Shown here: positions 1 through 7,249 of the stretch, piece by piece
Layout: every line of letters begins with the position of its first letter
Position numbering within the stretch: position 1 is the stretch's first letter
NCBI RefSeq assembly: GCF_011799805.1
Contig: NZ_WXUB01000002.1
Coordinates: 1,178,001 to 1,242,000 of the forward strand
Length of the DNA stretch: 64,000 nucleotides
Direction: 5' to 3'
Source: Maribellus sediminis
GTDB taxonomy: Bacteria > Bacteroidota > Bacteroidia > Bacteroidales > Prolixibacteraceae
Notes under the pieces: model-generated
Seen by the model: only the letters and a program-made list of their open reading frames with translations
The model's database searches: none
Told to the model about the DNA's origin: nothing
Translations under genes and position numbers: made by a program

Positions 1-119
1 TGGCCCGCATTGTACGCCTCCAAAATATCCTCGTTTGGTTTGGTTTTCGAAACGGCTACCAGTTTTACGCCTTCCGGTAAATTAGTTGTAATTGCTAAAA
101 TATTCTTCCCAATATCCAT
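1..119 (-). CDS. YggS/PROSC-family PLP-binding protein, N-terminal fragment
   Basis: Only the first 39 codons lie in the window; the rest is beyond the left edge. The reading frame starts at an ATG (reverse of 117-119) and gives a peptide containing VAVSKTKP followed by an EAYNAG segment. This is the N-terminal strand of YggS/PROSC proteins, where the first Lys of SKTKP (K25 here) carries pyridoxal phosphate. The family keeps PLP homeostasis in the cytosol and has no known catalytic turnover. It is divergent from pabB. The family call rests on this short but characteristic motif. Confidence 0.8.
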   Translation of the reverse strand, partial: MDIGKNILAITTNLPEGVKLVAVSKTKPNEDILEAYNAG

Positions 120-239
120 GCTGTGCTGAATTTGCTGTAAAAATAGCAATATTGACGGGAATAGCCGAGGAAGAATGCGGAGAATTTGAAGGATCTGGGC
201 GAAGAAGAACAGAACACAAAATGCATGAATGCTACAATA

Positions 240-425
240 ATTTTTGAAAACTGTGACTGAAAACTGTGACTGAAGGATTGAGGAATTGAAGGACTGAAGG
301 ATTGAAGGATTGATAAATTGTTGTTTTCAGACTTGCCAATTGTTAATTGCCTACTTTCAACTGCGACTGAAAACTGATCACTGAACACTGCCTGCTCAAA
401 GCTTGCGACTCACAGCTCATAGCTC
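240..425. repeat. Intergenic word-repeat block A
   Basis: The 332-base gap between the divergent yggS-like gene and pabB is mostly low-complexity sequence. Runs of AGGAYTGA words (about 260-312) are followed by GATAAATTGT, a TTGCCAATTGTTAATTGCC stretch, then ACTGCGACTGAAAACTG words and an AGCTCATAGCTCGCAGC stretch. The same words recur at 2028-2300, 33330-33985, 39356-39440, 39745-39850 and 47093-47378. No ORF here has coding character. Confidence 0.75.
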
Positions 426-436
426 GCAGCTTTTCT

Positions 437-444
437 TAACTTTG
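437..444 (+). promoter_or_regulatory. Bacteroidota -7 box for pabB
   Basis: TAACTTTG matches the TAnnTTTG consensus of the Bacteroidota primary sigma factor. It ends 7 bases before the pabB ATG at 452, so transcription would begin at or within a base or two of the start codon, giving an essentially leaderless message. No clear -33 TTG was identified at the usual distance. Confidence 0.6.
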
Positions 445-451
445 CGCCGAA

Positions 452-1423
452 ATGAAAGTAAGGGAGGAGATATCGAAAAAGATGAACGCACTGGGTGCGG
501 AGGGTGAAGCTTTTGTTTTCCTGATTGATTTCGAAGGAGAAAGGGCTGAGATCTTTTCGCCGGATGAATGCAACCGGATTCTTTGGAAAACCCGCGAAGC
601 ATCAAACTTCAAGACAGAACCGGTTCATCCTGAGATCGGACAGTGGGAAATCGAGCCGGTTTCGTTTGACACTTATAAGAAAGGCTTCGATCTGGTTCAG
701 CAGCACATCCACAACGGCGACACCTACCTGCTGAATTACACCCAACCGACTCCAGTAAAAACAAACCTGTCGCTGACCAATATATTCGAGCGCAGTGCGG
801 CACCTTACAAAATTCTTTTCCGCGATGAATTTGTGTGTTTCTCGCCCGAAGCTTTTGTTCAGATCAACAACGGCAAAATTGCCTCCTTCCCGATGAAAGG
901 GACCATGGATGCCGGCATCGAAAATGCGGAAGAACTGATCCTTAAAGATTCGAAAGAACTGGCCGAGCATAATACCATTGTCGATCTGATACGTAACGAC
1001 CTGAGCCTGGTGGCTGAAAATGTTACCGTTGAAAAATTCCGCTACCTCGAACGCATACGTACCAACCGGCGCGATCTGTTCCAGGTGAGCTCCAAAATAA
1101 CAGGCGACCTGCCCGGAGATTACACTAAAAAAATCGGGGATATTATATTCACGATGCTGCCTGCGGGATCCATTTCAGGAGCGCCAAAAAAGAAAACCGT
1201 GGAGATCATTAAAGCTGCCGAAAATTACGAGCGTGGCTTTTACACCGGTATTTTTGGTTATTTCGACGGGCAAAACCTCGACAGCTGCGTGCTGATCCGC
1301 TACATCGAAAACTGCGGCGGGCAACTGGTTTACAAAAGTGGTGGCGGAATCACCTTTTTGAGCGAGGCCGAAAAAGAATACGAAGAACTGATTAAAAAAG
1401 TGTATGTCCCGATATTTGCTTGA
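452..1423 (+). CDS. pabB: Aminodeoxychorismate synthase component I (short PabB)
   Basis: Converts chorismate plus ammonia to 4-amino-4-deoxychorismate, the first step to p-aminobenzoate and folate, in the cytosol. The 323-residue protein is essentially the chorismate-binding domain alone; the longer N-terminal part of E. coli-type PabB is absent. PMKGT at 147-151 carries the Lys (K149) that marks ADC synthase, where anthranilate synthase has Ala. Other family landmarks are IVDLIRNDL near 175-185, the SGAPK stretch near 240 and the C-terminal GGGIT. The next gene overlaps by 20 bases and encodes the lyase of the same pathway. The glutamine amidotransferase PabA is not in the window. Confidence 0.9.
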   Translation: MKVREEISKKMNALGAEGEAFVFLIDFEGERAEIFSPDECNRILWKTREASNFKTEPVHPEIGQWEIEPVSFDTYKKGFDLVQQHIHNGDTYLLNYTQPTPVKTNLSLTNIFERSAAPYKILFRDEFVCFSPEAFVQINNGKIASFPMKGTMDAGIENAEELILKDSKELAEHNTIVDLIRNDLSLVAENVTVEKFRYLERIRTNRRDLFQVSSKITGDLPGDYTKKIGDIIFTMLPAGSISGAPKKKTVEIIKAAENYERGFYTGIFGYFDGQNLDSCVLIRYIENCGGQLVYKSGGGITFLSEAEKEYEELIKKVYVPIFA

Positions 1424-2015
1424 AACCATTAAATGCCACGACGGCAAACTCTATAACCTCGAATTTCATCAAAGCCGTTTTGCGATTGCCCGGAAACAGC
1501 TTTTTCCGGATGCTGAGCCCATTTCACTTTCCGGGGTCATTAATATTCCGGAATCGGCAAAAAGCGGATTGTTCCGTTGCCGGGTAATTTATTCTGAAAT
1601 AATTGAAAAAATCGAATTCGTACCTCACGAATACCGGCCCCTAAAAAGCCTGAAACTGGTGGAAGACAATTCCATCGATTACAGCTACAAATACACCGAC
1701 CGCGATCGTTTGACTCAACTTTTTGAGCAGCGCGCCGATTGCGACGACATTTTGATTGTTAAAAATGGCTGCATCAGCGACAGCTTCACCGCTAATCCCG
1801 TTTTCTGGGATGGCACCCAGTGGTGGACGCCCAACACTCCCCTGCTGCCCGGCACCCAACGTGCCCGACTGATTGCAGAAGGCAAAATAAAAGTTTGCCG
1901 GGTCACTCCTGTCAATATAATTAACTACAGCAAGGTTGGATTGATCAATGCCATGCAGGATTTGGAGAATATGCCTGTGGTTGAGATGTCAGATGTTGTG
2001 ATGCTGGATACTTGA
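1404..2015 (+). CDS. pabC: Aminotransferase class IV, probable aminodeoxychorismate lyase (PabC)
   Basis: A PLP enzyme predicted to release pyruvate from 4-amino-4-deoxychorismate to give p-aminobenzoate. The 203-residue protein has the fold-type IV layout: a candidate PLP-Lys in IDYSYKYTDR (K96), DDILIVKNGCISD, and the LLPGTQR loop. It is shorter than E. coli PabC (about 270 residues), with a compressed N-terminal region. Its ATG lies inside pabB with a 20-base overlap, which indicates translational coupling. Class IV aminotransferases also include branched-chain and D-amino-acid enzymes, but the pabB overlap favours PabC. Confidence 0.82.
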   Translation: MSRYLLETIKCHDGKLYNLEFHQSRFAIARKQLFPDAEPISLSGVINIPESAKSGLFRCRVIYSEIIEKIEFVPHEYRPLKSLKLVEDNSIDYSYKYTDRDRLTQLFEQRADCDDILIVKNGCISDSFTANPVFWDGTQWWTPNTPLLPGTQRARLIAEGKIKVCRVTPVNIINYSKVGLINAMQDLENMPVVEMSDVVMLDT

Positions 2016-2027
2016 TACTGGATGCCG

Positions 2028-2300
2028 GGATTGAAGGATTGAACAAAGGAATGAGTAAATGCGTAAATGCGGAACAAAACTGTTAAATGTTAAACTGATA
2101 AATTGTAAATTGAGAAGAGTTGCTAGTTTGTTACACATTTGCCAATTGTTAATTGCCTACTGCCAACTTATCTCTGCGCTTTGCCACAAACTTTTAAGAA
2201 CAACACTAAAAACCGCGACTGTCAACTGGGAATGTTTTATTGCCGAACTGATAAATTGTTCTCCTCAGACTTACTACTTACGGCTTACTACTCGTGGCTC
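2028..2300. repeat. Intergenic word-repeat block B
   Basis: The 354 bases between pabC and the convergent Gfo/Idh/MocA gene carry the same word family as block A in the same direction: GGATTGAACAAAGG, GTAAATGCG, GATAAATTGTAAATTG, TTGCCAATTGTTAATTGCC, CTACTGCCAACT and CTCGTGGCTCGTGGCTCGC. Two plus-strand ORFs of 61-85 codons lie wholly within the repeats and look spurious. The block ends at the terminator at 2325-2348. Confidence 0.75.
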
Positions 2301-2324
2301 GTGGCTCGCAACCTGATCGAATAG

Positions 2325-2348
2325 AAAAAAAGCCGGCAACAACCGGCT
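2325..2348 (-). terminator. Rho-independent terminator of the 2370-3779 gene
   Basis: Read on the minus strand, AGCCGG-TTGTTG-CCGGCT forms a 6-bp hairpin with a 6-base loop followed by a run of seven T. It lies 22 bases beyond the stop codon of the Gfo/Idh/MocA gene. Confidence 0.85.
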
Positions 2349-2369
2349 CTTTCAGTATTTCGTTAAAAC

Positions 2370-3779
2370 CTATGATTTTACAATTCGTTTGGCGCGTGGT
2401 TGCAAGGTAGTCAGGCTGGCTACATTTACCGGCTGGCCGCTTTCGATGCTGTTTCTGGCAGCAGTACCTATCAGTATCGACATGGCACCGTCGCGGGTGC
2501 CGGCCATGTGCAGGAACTCGTCCTGTTGCTGGTCTTTGCGGAAAATCTGGTCGTGCAAACGCTCGTCGCCGCCACCGTGTCCACCGCGGCTAAAGCCTAC
2601 CTCAATAACTTCCTGCTTGCCCCAAAGTTTGTGCAGGATAATCGGTTTATAATCGGTTCCGGCATTCCCCGTTTGATCCATTTCGGCAGCATGTAATGCC
2701 TCCTGCGACACCTGAACTTCTTCGAGGTAAGGAATATCGAGGAAGGCTTCCAAACGCCCTTCGGTACCATTAAAGGCCACACGCCAGCCTTCCCAAGGCG
2801 AGTAGGTGGTAAGCATGTAATTCAGTATAACGTTGTTGGCATATTTTACATTCACGTTCATTTTGTCGTAAATGTTTATTTCGGGGCGGAACAAACAGTT
2901 GTCGCGGATGTATCCGTCGTGTTGCTCGTGTTTAACATACAGGTTGTATGCCGTTTGGTCTTTTGTAATGTCCCAGTAAAACGGGCAGGTATCCTTTTCA
3001 TCGCAGGTCCGGCAATTCACACCACTTTTTTCGCGCCGCCTGCCGTAGAATTCCAGATCGCCGTAAGCATATACCGTCGAAGGATCGGAGTCGATCCACC
3101 AGTTCAGCAGGTCGAAATGGTGCGTCGCTTTATGGATAAGCAGCGTTCCGCTCCACTCGCGTTGTCCGTGCCAACGCCGGAAGTAAGAAGCTCCGTGGCT
3201 GGTATTCAGCATCCACGAAAAATCCACCGAAACCAGGTCGCCAATGGCTTTGTTCATCAACAGTTCCTTGATTTTTGTGGCATACGGACTCCAGCGGTAA
3301 TTAAAACCAACAATCACTTTTCGTTTGTACAGGCGCTCGGCATCGAGTATTTGCTGGCATTTATCTTCGTCGGTGGTCAACGGTTTTTCGGTGAGCACAT
3401 CAACACCGTTTTCCAGCGATTTAATAATGTACTGGTGGTGCGTGGCATCGGGTGTAGTTACAATGATAAGATCAGGAGAATTCTCCCCTATCATTTCATC
3501 AAAATTGGTGTAGGTTTTGCAATCGGGGCCAACACCAATATAATCAGCCGCATATTTCACCCGGCCGGGATTAATATCCACCAGCGCTACAAATTCAAGA
3601 ATGTCGCTGTAGGTATCCACCAGTCGTTTCCCCCAGAAACTGTTTCCGCGAATACCGGTTCCAACCAGTACAAGCTTTAATTTCGAATCGGCTAATATGG
3701 ACGCTTTAAGCGGATCGGCAACAACGGCACCGGCTGCAATGGTACCAATGGCCGTTAAAAATTCTCTTCGGTTTTGCAT
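2370..3779 (-). CDS. Gfo/Idh/MocA-family oxidoreductase with Tat-type signal
   Basis: A predicted NAD(P)-dependent sugar dehydrogenase or glycosidase-like protein of 469 residues. I place the start at the ATG whose reverse is 3777-3779, because the peptide then begins MQNRREFLTAIG, a Tat-like export signal (RREFL) followed by a hydrophobic stretch. This suggests a folded periplasmic protein that carries its own cofactor. The Rossmann fold begins near LVLVGTGIRGN and the family TEKP loop is present. A cysteine cluster (NCRTCDEKDTC) lies near the middle, as in other secreted Bacteroidota members. An in-frame upstream ATG at 3851 would add 24 basic residues and break the signal. It diverges from the LacI-type regulator. 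Substrate unknown. Confidence 0.85.
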   Translation of the reverse strand: MQNRREFLTAIGTIAAGAVVADPLKASILADSKLKLVLVGTGIRGNSFWGKRLVDTYSDILEFVALVDINPGRVKYAADYIGVGPDCKTYTNFDEMIGENSPDLIIVTTPDATHHQYIIKSLENGVDVLTEKPLTTDEDKCQQILDAERLYKRKVIVGFNYRWSPYATKIKELLMNKAIGDLVSVDFSWMLNTSHGASYFRRWHGQREWSGTLLIHKATHHFDLLNWWIDSDPSTVYAYGDLEFYGRRREKSGVNCRTCDEKDTCPFYWDITKDQTAYNLYVKHEQHDGYIRDNCLFRPEINIYDKMNVNVKYANNVILNYMLTTYSPWEGWRVAFNGTEGRLEAFLDIPYLEEVQVSQEALHAAEMDQTGNAGTDYKPIILHKLWGKQEVIEVGFSRGGHGGGDERLHDQIFRKDQQQDEFLHMAGTRDGAMSILIGTAARNSIESGQPVNVASLTTLQPRAKRIVKS

Positions 3780-3859
3780 GTCGTTTGATTTAGATTTATT
3801 GTATTGATTTGATTTCGTTCGTTTTCGTGTTTTAAACTTAAGCTGCAACAATCGAATGG

Positions 3860-3867
3860 CAAAAATA
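3860..3867 (-). promoter_or_regulatory. -7 box for the Gfo/Idh/MocA gene
   Basis: Read on the minus strand this is TATTTTTG, a full match to TAnnTTTG, about 80 bases upstream of the chosen ATG. A TTG lies at 3884-3886 on the same strand, slightly closer than the usual spacing. The leader would be about 75 bases. Confidence 0.5.
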
Positions 3868-3951
3868 TCAGACTATAAAGTTACAATTTACTGAAATTTC
3901 TTTTTGAATTACTGACGATTCAAACTGCTTTCTTTCTGTTTCAATGAAAAT

Positions 3952-3968
3952 ATTTTTCGCCGAAAAAT
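3952..3968. promoter_or_regulatory. 17-bp perfect palindrome, candidate operator
   Basis: ATTTTTCG-C-CGAAAAAT is a perfect inverted repeat with an odd centre. It lies in the 300-base space between the divergent Gfo/Idh/MocA and LacI-type genes, between their two -7 boxes. LacI-family operators are typically palindromes with a CG-containing centre, so this is a good candidate for the adjacent regulator. The assignment is inference. Confidence 0.45.
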
Positions 3969-3992
3969 TTCAGCACATAATTTAAATTAAAA

Positions 3993-4014
3993 TTTCCGTG
4001 TACGAACACGAAAA
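3993..4014. promoter_or_regulatory. Second inverted repeat, candidate operator near the regulator promoter
   Basis: CGTGT-ACGA-ACACG (3997-4010) is flanked by T-rich and A-rich arms with one mismatch. It lies about 20 bases upstream of the regulator's -7 box at 4029-4036, in the -33 region. A protein bound here would cover the promoter, which suggests autoregulation. A related half-site, TTTTCGTGTT, occurs near 3826-3836 in the leader of the divergent gene. Confidence 0.4.
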
Positions 4015-4028
4015 ATAAAAAAAATCTT

Positions 4029-4036
4029 TAGATTTG
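4029..4036 (+). promoter_or_regulatory. -7 box for the LacI-type regulator
   Basis: TAGATTTG fits TAnnTTTG exactly and would start transcription near 4041-4043. No ATG, GTG or TTG in frame with the helix-turn-helix follows before 4164. Confidence 0.5.
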
Positions 4037-4085
4037 TAAGATACTAATTCAAACCATTAGCTATAAACTTATAAAACAGTCAGTT

Positions 4086-5147
4086 ATCGAATCAAACAAA
4101 CAAATACGTATAAAAGACATTGCGGCCAAAGCCAAAGTCTCGATCGGAACCGTTGACCGGGTATTGCACAACCGTGGCGAAGTAGCAGAAGCCACCCGAA
4201 AAAAGATCCTGAGTATTATTGATGAGTTGAACTATCAACCCAATATTCTGGCGAGTACACTGGCTTCAAAAAAGTCGGCCTTGTTTGCCACCCTCCTGCC
4301 CGAGCCACCTTCGGAAGAAGGATACTGGAACAAACCGGTGATAGGAGTTAACAAACGCATTGCCGAACTGCCGCAGTATGGCCTGCAAGTTCAGTCTTTT
4401 ACGTTTAAACAAAACGAATCGAAAAGTTTTAGTGCCGAGTGTCAGAAAATACTCGAGCTGCAACCTGACGGCGTAGTTCTTGCTCCTTTCTTCAAAAAAG
4501 AGGCATTGTTGTTTATCGATCAATTGAAGGAGCTGAATATTCCGTTTGTATTTATCGACTCTGAAATAAAAGATGCCGGTCATCTGAGCTACATTGGTCA
4601 GGATTCGTACCAAAGCGGACTGGTTTCGGGGAAGCTGCTCGACATGATCCTGCCCGACGGAAATATCCTGGTGGTGCATTTTGCAAAGGAAATGGATAAC
4701 CAGAACCACCTCATCCAACGCGAAAAAGCCTTTTACGACTGGTTTCTGAAAATGAGAGTTACTCCGCACACCTTATTCACCACCGATGTACCCGATACCG
4801 ATGATCCAACCTGGATGAAGAAAATTGAGGAAATTATCGATACCAAAAACATCAAGGGAATATTTGTAACAAACTCAAAAGTATTCAACATCGGTAACCT
4901 TTTGGAACAAAGCGGACGTAAAGGAATAATGGTAATTGGCCACGACCTTGTGAAGGAAAATGTGGAATTCCTAAAGAAAGACCTCGTTCAGTTTCTGATT
5001 TGCCAACGCCCCGAAGAACAGGGCTATAACGCTATTAATGTATTGTTCCGAAGCGTTGTTCAAAAACGGGAAATCGAGATGGAAAATTATACGTCCATCG
5101 ATATCATTACCAAGGAAAACGTAGACTATTACAAAGAATTCAAATAA
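4086..5147 (+). CDS. LacI-family transcriptional regulator (start codon non-canonical)
   Basis: A DNA-binding regulator with a periplasmic-binding-protein-like sensor domain, probably controlling the adjoining sugar-acid genes. The open frame runs from 4032. The helix-turn-helix reads RIKDIAAKAKVSIGTVDRVL (4107-4166), with the hinge region ending near ILASTLASKK. The first canonical start in frame, TTG at 4164, would remove this DNA-binding segment. I set the start provisionally at ATC 4086, which gives IESNKQIRIKD and a normal family length of 353 residues; ATT 4056 and ATA 4104 are alternatives. A point mutation or sequence error of an original ATG is possible. The next gene starts 14 bases after the stop. 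The sensor domain looks intact. Confidence 0.75.
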   Translation: MESNKQIRIKDIAAKAKVSIGTVDRVLHNRGEVAEATRKKILSIIDELNYQPNILASTLASKKSALFATLLPEPPSEEGYWNKPVIGVNKRIAELPQYGLQVQSFTFKQNESKSFSAECQKILELQPDGVVLAPFFKKEALLFIDQLKELNIPFVFIDSEIKDAGHLSYIGQDSYQSGLVSGKLLDMILPDGNILVVHFAKEMDNQNHLIQREKAFYDWFLKMRVTPHTLFTTDVPDTDDPTWMKKIEEIIDTKNIKGIFVTNSKVFNIGNLLEQSGRKGIMVIGHDLVKENVEFLKKDLVQFLICQRPEEQGYNAINVLFRSVVQKREIEMENYTSIDIITKENVDYYKEFK

Positions 5148-5161
5148 ACCAATAAAACATT

Positions 5162-6013
5162 ATGAGTCCATTATCATTCAACGACCTGAACGGAAAAGTA
5201 TGTGTAATAACCGGTGGAGCCGGAGTTTTGGGAACAGCCATGGTGAAAGGCATTGCTTCAGTGGGCACAAAGATCGCCATTGCCGATATTAATAAAGAAG
5301 TAGCCGAAAAGGTTGCTGCAGAAATTGCCGCAGAAACAGGCGCAGTGGTTATCGGTGTTGAGGCCAATGTACTTGACAAAGAATCGCTGATAGCTGCTAA
5401 AGCCGAAATCAACGAAAAACTGGGCGAGATCGAAATTCTGATCAACGGAGCAGGAGGAAACAGTCCGCAAGCCACCACCAAAGTAGAGCAAATTCTGGAA
5501 GAAAACCTCGATTCGCTGGAAGATACTTTTTACGGCCTCGAAATGGAAGGATTCGATAAAGTGTTCGCTTTAAACTTCAAAGGCACTTTGTTGCCGACCA
5601 TGGTTTTTACCCGGGATATGCTGAAAAAGAAAAAGGGTGTGGTACTGAATATTTCTTCAATGAACTCGTACAAACCACTGACTAAAATTCCGGCTTATTC
5701 AGCGGCGAAGGCTTCCATTAATAATTTTACCGAATGGCTTTCCGTGCACCTCGCAAAAGTGGGCATCCGTGTAAATGCTATCGCTCCGGGATTTTTTATT
5801 ACACACCAAAACCGCTTCCTGGTAATGGATGAAAAAACCGGCAATTATTCGCCGCGTGGTCAGAAAATTGTTGACAATACTCCGATGGGAAAATTTGGGG
5901 AACCAGAGGATCTACAGGGCGCTACACTTTTCCTTATCTCCGATGTATCGAATTTCATTACAGGAATTGTTATCCCTGTTGACGGCGGGTACAGCGCATT
6001 TGGAGGCGTTTAA
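5162..6013 (+). CDS. SDR-family oxidoreductase, probable D-mannonate oxidoreductase type
   Basis: A 283-residue classical short-chain dehydrogenase. The nucleotide-binding motif TGGAGVLG (17-24), NGAGG (95-99), NISS (163-166) and catalytic YSAAK (Y179, K183) are all present. The insert after NGAGG (about 100-130) and the ending IPVDGGYSAFGGV resemble the SDR-type mannonate oxidoreductases that interconvert D-fructuronate and D-mannonate in Gram-positive and Bacteroidota hexuronate pathways. It follows the LacI-type regulator by 14 bases and precedes a KdgK-like kinase, consistent with sugar-acid catabolism. The family is certain; the substrate is inferred from resemblance and context. A gluconate 5-dehydrogenase-like activity is an alternative. 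Confidence 0.85.
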   Translation: MSPLSFNDLNGKVCVITGGAGVLGTAMVKGIASVGTKIAIADINKEVAEKVAAEIAAETGAVVIGVEANVLDKESLIAAKAEINEKLGEIEILINGAGGNSPQATTKVEQILEENLDSLEDTFYGLEMEGFDKVFALNFKGTLLPTMVFTRDMLKKKKGVVLNISSMNSYKPLTKIPAYSAAKASINNFTEWLSVHLAKVGIRVNAIAPGFFITHQNRFLVMDEKTGNYSPRGQKIVDNTPMGKFGEPEDLQGATLFLISDVSNFITGIVIPVDGGYSAFGGV

Positions 6014-6051
6014 CAATTCAGAGTATGAGTAACAGATTAAAAGCATAAACT

Positions 6052-7131
6052 ATGTCGATAACATTAAAGCAAAATTGCAAATACGCCATGTTGGTACCTA
6101 CCAGCATGGGAACACGAATAACTCCTGAAAACGGACAGCCCGTTCATGCCAGCGATAAATTCACGCTGTTTGCCACCAGTGCAGAGACCAATGTGGCCAG
6201 CATTCCATCCTATTTAGGCATGCCGGTGAAAGTGCTTACTACTTTTGTAAAAGGAAGTCCGATTGCAGCATTCATAAAAAGTAACCTGCGTGCCCGTCAC
6301 ATGGATTACGAAGGCCCCGAAGTCGAACAAGGCGATCCTTGGGGATACCGTCACCAGATAAACATTGCCGACAGTGGATACGGGTTGCGCGGGCCGCGAG
6401 TTTTTAACGACCGTGCCGGCGAAGTAGGCCGAACCTTGAACGCAAAAGATTTCGATCTGGAGCGCATCTTTGGAGAAGAAGGAGTGCAGATCGTTCACCT
6501 ATCCGGTTTGATTGGTGCGTTGTCGCCCGAGACCACTCAGTTTTGTTTGGATATTGCCCGTGCCGCAAAAAAACACGGCACCCGTATTTCTTTCGACCTG
6601 AATTACCGGGCTTCGTTTTGGAAAGGCCGCGAAGAACAATTGCGTAAAGATTTTACTGAAATAGCTTCTGTATCTGATATCCTGATTGGTAACGAAGAAG
6701 ATTTCCAACTGTGTTTTGGAGTTGAAGGACCGGCGGCCGGCGGCGAAGGGCTCGAAGCCAAAATTGATGGTTTTAAAGGATTGATCACGAGAGTGAAAGA
6801 ATCCTTTCCGAATGCATCCGTTTTTGCGACTACCCTGCGTGAGGTGATCAGCGTAAACGAGCACCTGTGGGGCGCTATTATGCTGGAAGGCGAAAACTGG
6901 CATGTGGTTGAACCACGTAAAATTACCGTACTCGACCGTATTGGCGGTGGCGACGGCTATGTAGGCGGCATGCTTTACGGAATCCTGAAAGGTTGGGATC
7001 CGGAAAAATGGCCGCAATTTGGCTGGGCTACCGGTGCCATGGCAACCACTTTTCTCACCGACTATGCTCAACCTGCCGACGAAGAACAGGTTTGGAGCAT
7101 TTGGGGCGGGAACGCGAGGGTGAAAAGGTAA
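6052..7131 (+). CDS. PfkB-family sugar kinase, 2-keto-3-deoxygluconate kinase-like
   Basis: A 359-residue ribokinase-fold kinase predicted to phosphorylate a sugar or sugar acid in the cytosol. FDLNYRASFWKG (181-192) and GNEEDF (213-218) are shared with KDG kinases. The C-terminal signature DRIGGGDGYVGG (295-306) carries the catalytic Asp D301. The N-terminal substrate-lid region (SAETNVA, SYLGMPVK) is intact. It follows the SDR gene by 38 bases on the same strand and precedes the LarA-like gene. KDG kinase would join the SDR in a mannonate-to-KDPG route, but no mannonate dehydratase lies in the window, so the exact substrate remains open. Confidence 0.82.
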   Translation: MSITLKQNCKYAMLVPTSMGTRITPENGQPVHASDKFTLFATSAETNVASIPSYLGMPVKVLTTFVKGSPIAAFIKSNLRARHMDYEGPEVEQGDPWGYRHQINIADSGYGLRGPRVFNDRAGEVGRTLNAKDFDLERIFGEEGVQIVHLSGLIGALSPETTQFCLDIARAAKKHGTRISFDLNYRASFWKGREEQLRKDFTEIASVSDILIGNEEDFQLCFGVEGPAAGGEGLEAKIDGFKGLITRVKESFPNASVFATTLREVISVNEHLWGAIMLEGENWHVVEPRKITVLDRIGGGDGYVGGMLYGILKGWDPEKWPQFGWATGAMATTFLTDYAQPADEEQVWSIWGGNARVKR

Positions 7132-7182
7132 TGCCACTTCATACCTCTAAGCGAAGGAGATTTGAAAAACGAATATGACTAG

Positions 7183-7235
7183 CCCCGGGCTTCAGCCCGG
7201 GGAATACAGAACAGCAATAAAACGGGCTTTAGCCC
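7183..7235. repeat. REP-like palindrome pair
   Basis: CCCCGGGC-TTCA-GCCCGGGG (7183-7202) is a perfect 8-bp hairpin with a tetraloop. A second, shorter hairpin, GGGC-TTTA-GCCC (7224-7235), follows. Such paired GC-rich palindromes are typical of REP elements mobilised by REP-associated tyrosine transposases (TnpA-REP/RAYT). No transposase gene is in the window. The pair sits between the kinase and LarA-like genes and extends the latter's open frame artificially upstream. Confidence 0.7.
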
Positions 7236-7249
7236 TTAATTCCAACAAA

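Noticed and set aside
2919-3680. 253-codon plus-strand ORF
   Set aside because: It is antisense to the well-supported Gfo/Idh/MocA gene and shows no family motif.
4164-5147. TTG 4164 as the start of the LacI-type regulator
   Set aside because: It would delete the recognition helix, which is encoded in the same frame just upstream.
6499-7137. 212-codon minus-strand ORF
   Set aside because: It lies opposite the PfkB kinase, whose motifs are complete; composition is that of an antisense shadow.
7175-7249. Upstream extension of the LarA-like gene
   Set aside because: The 25 extra codons translate REP palindromes; the conserved protein begins at ATG 7250.
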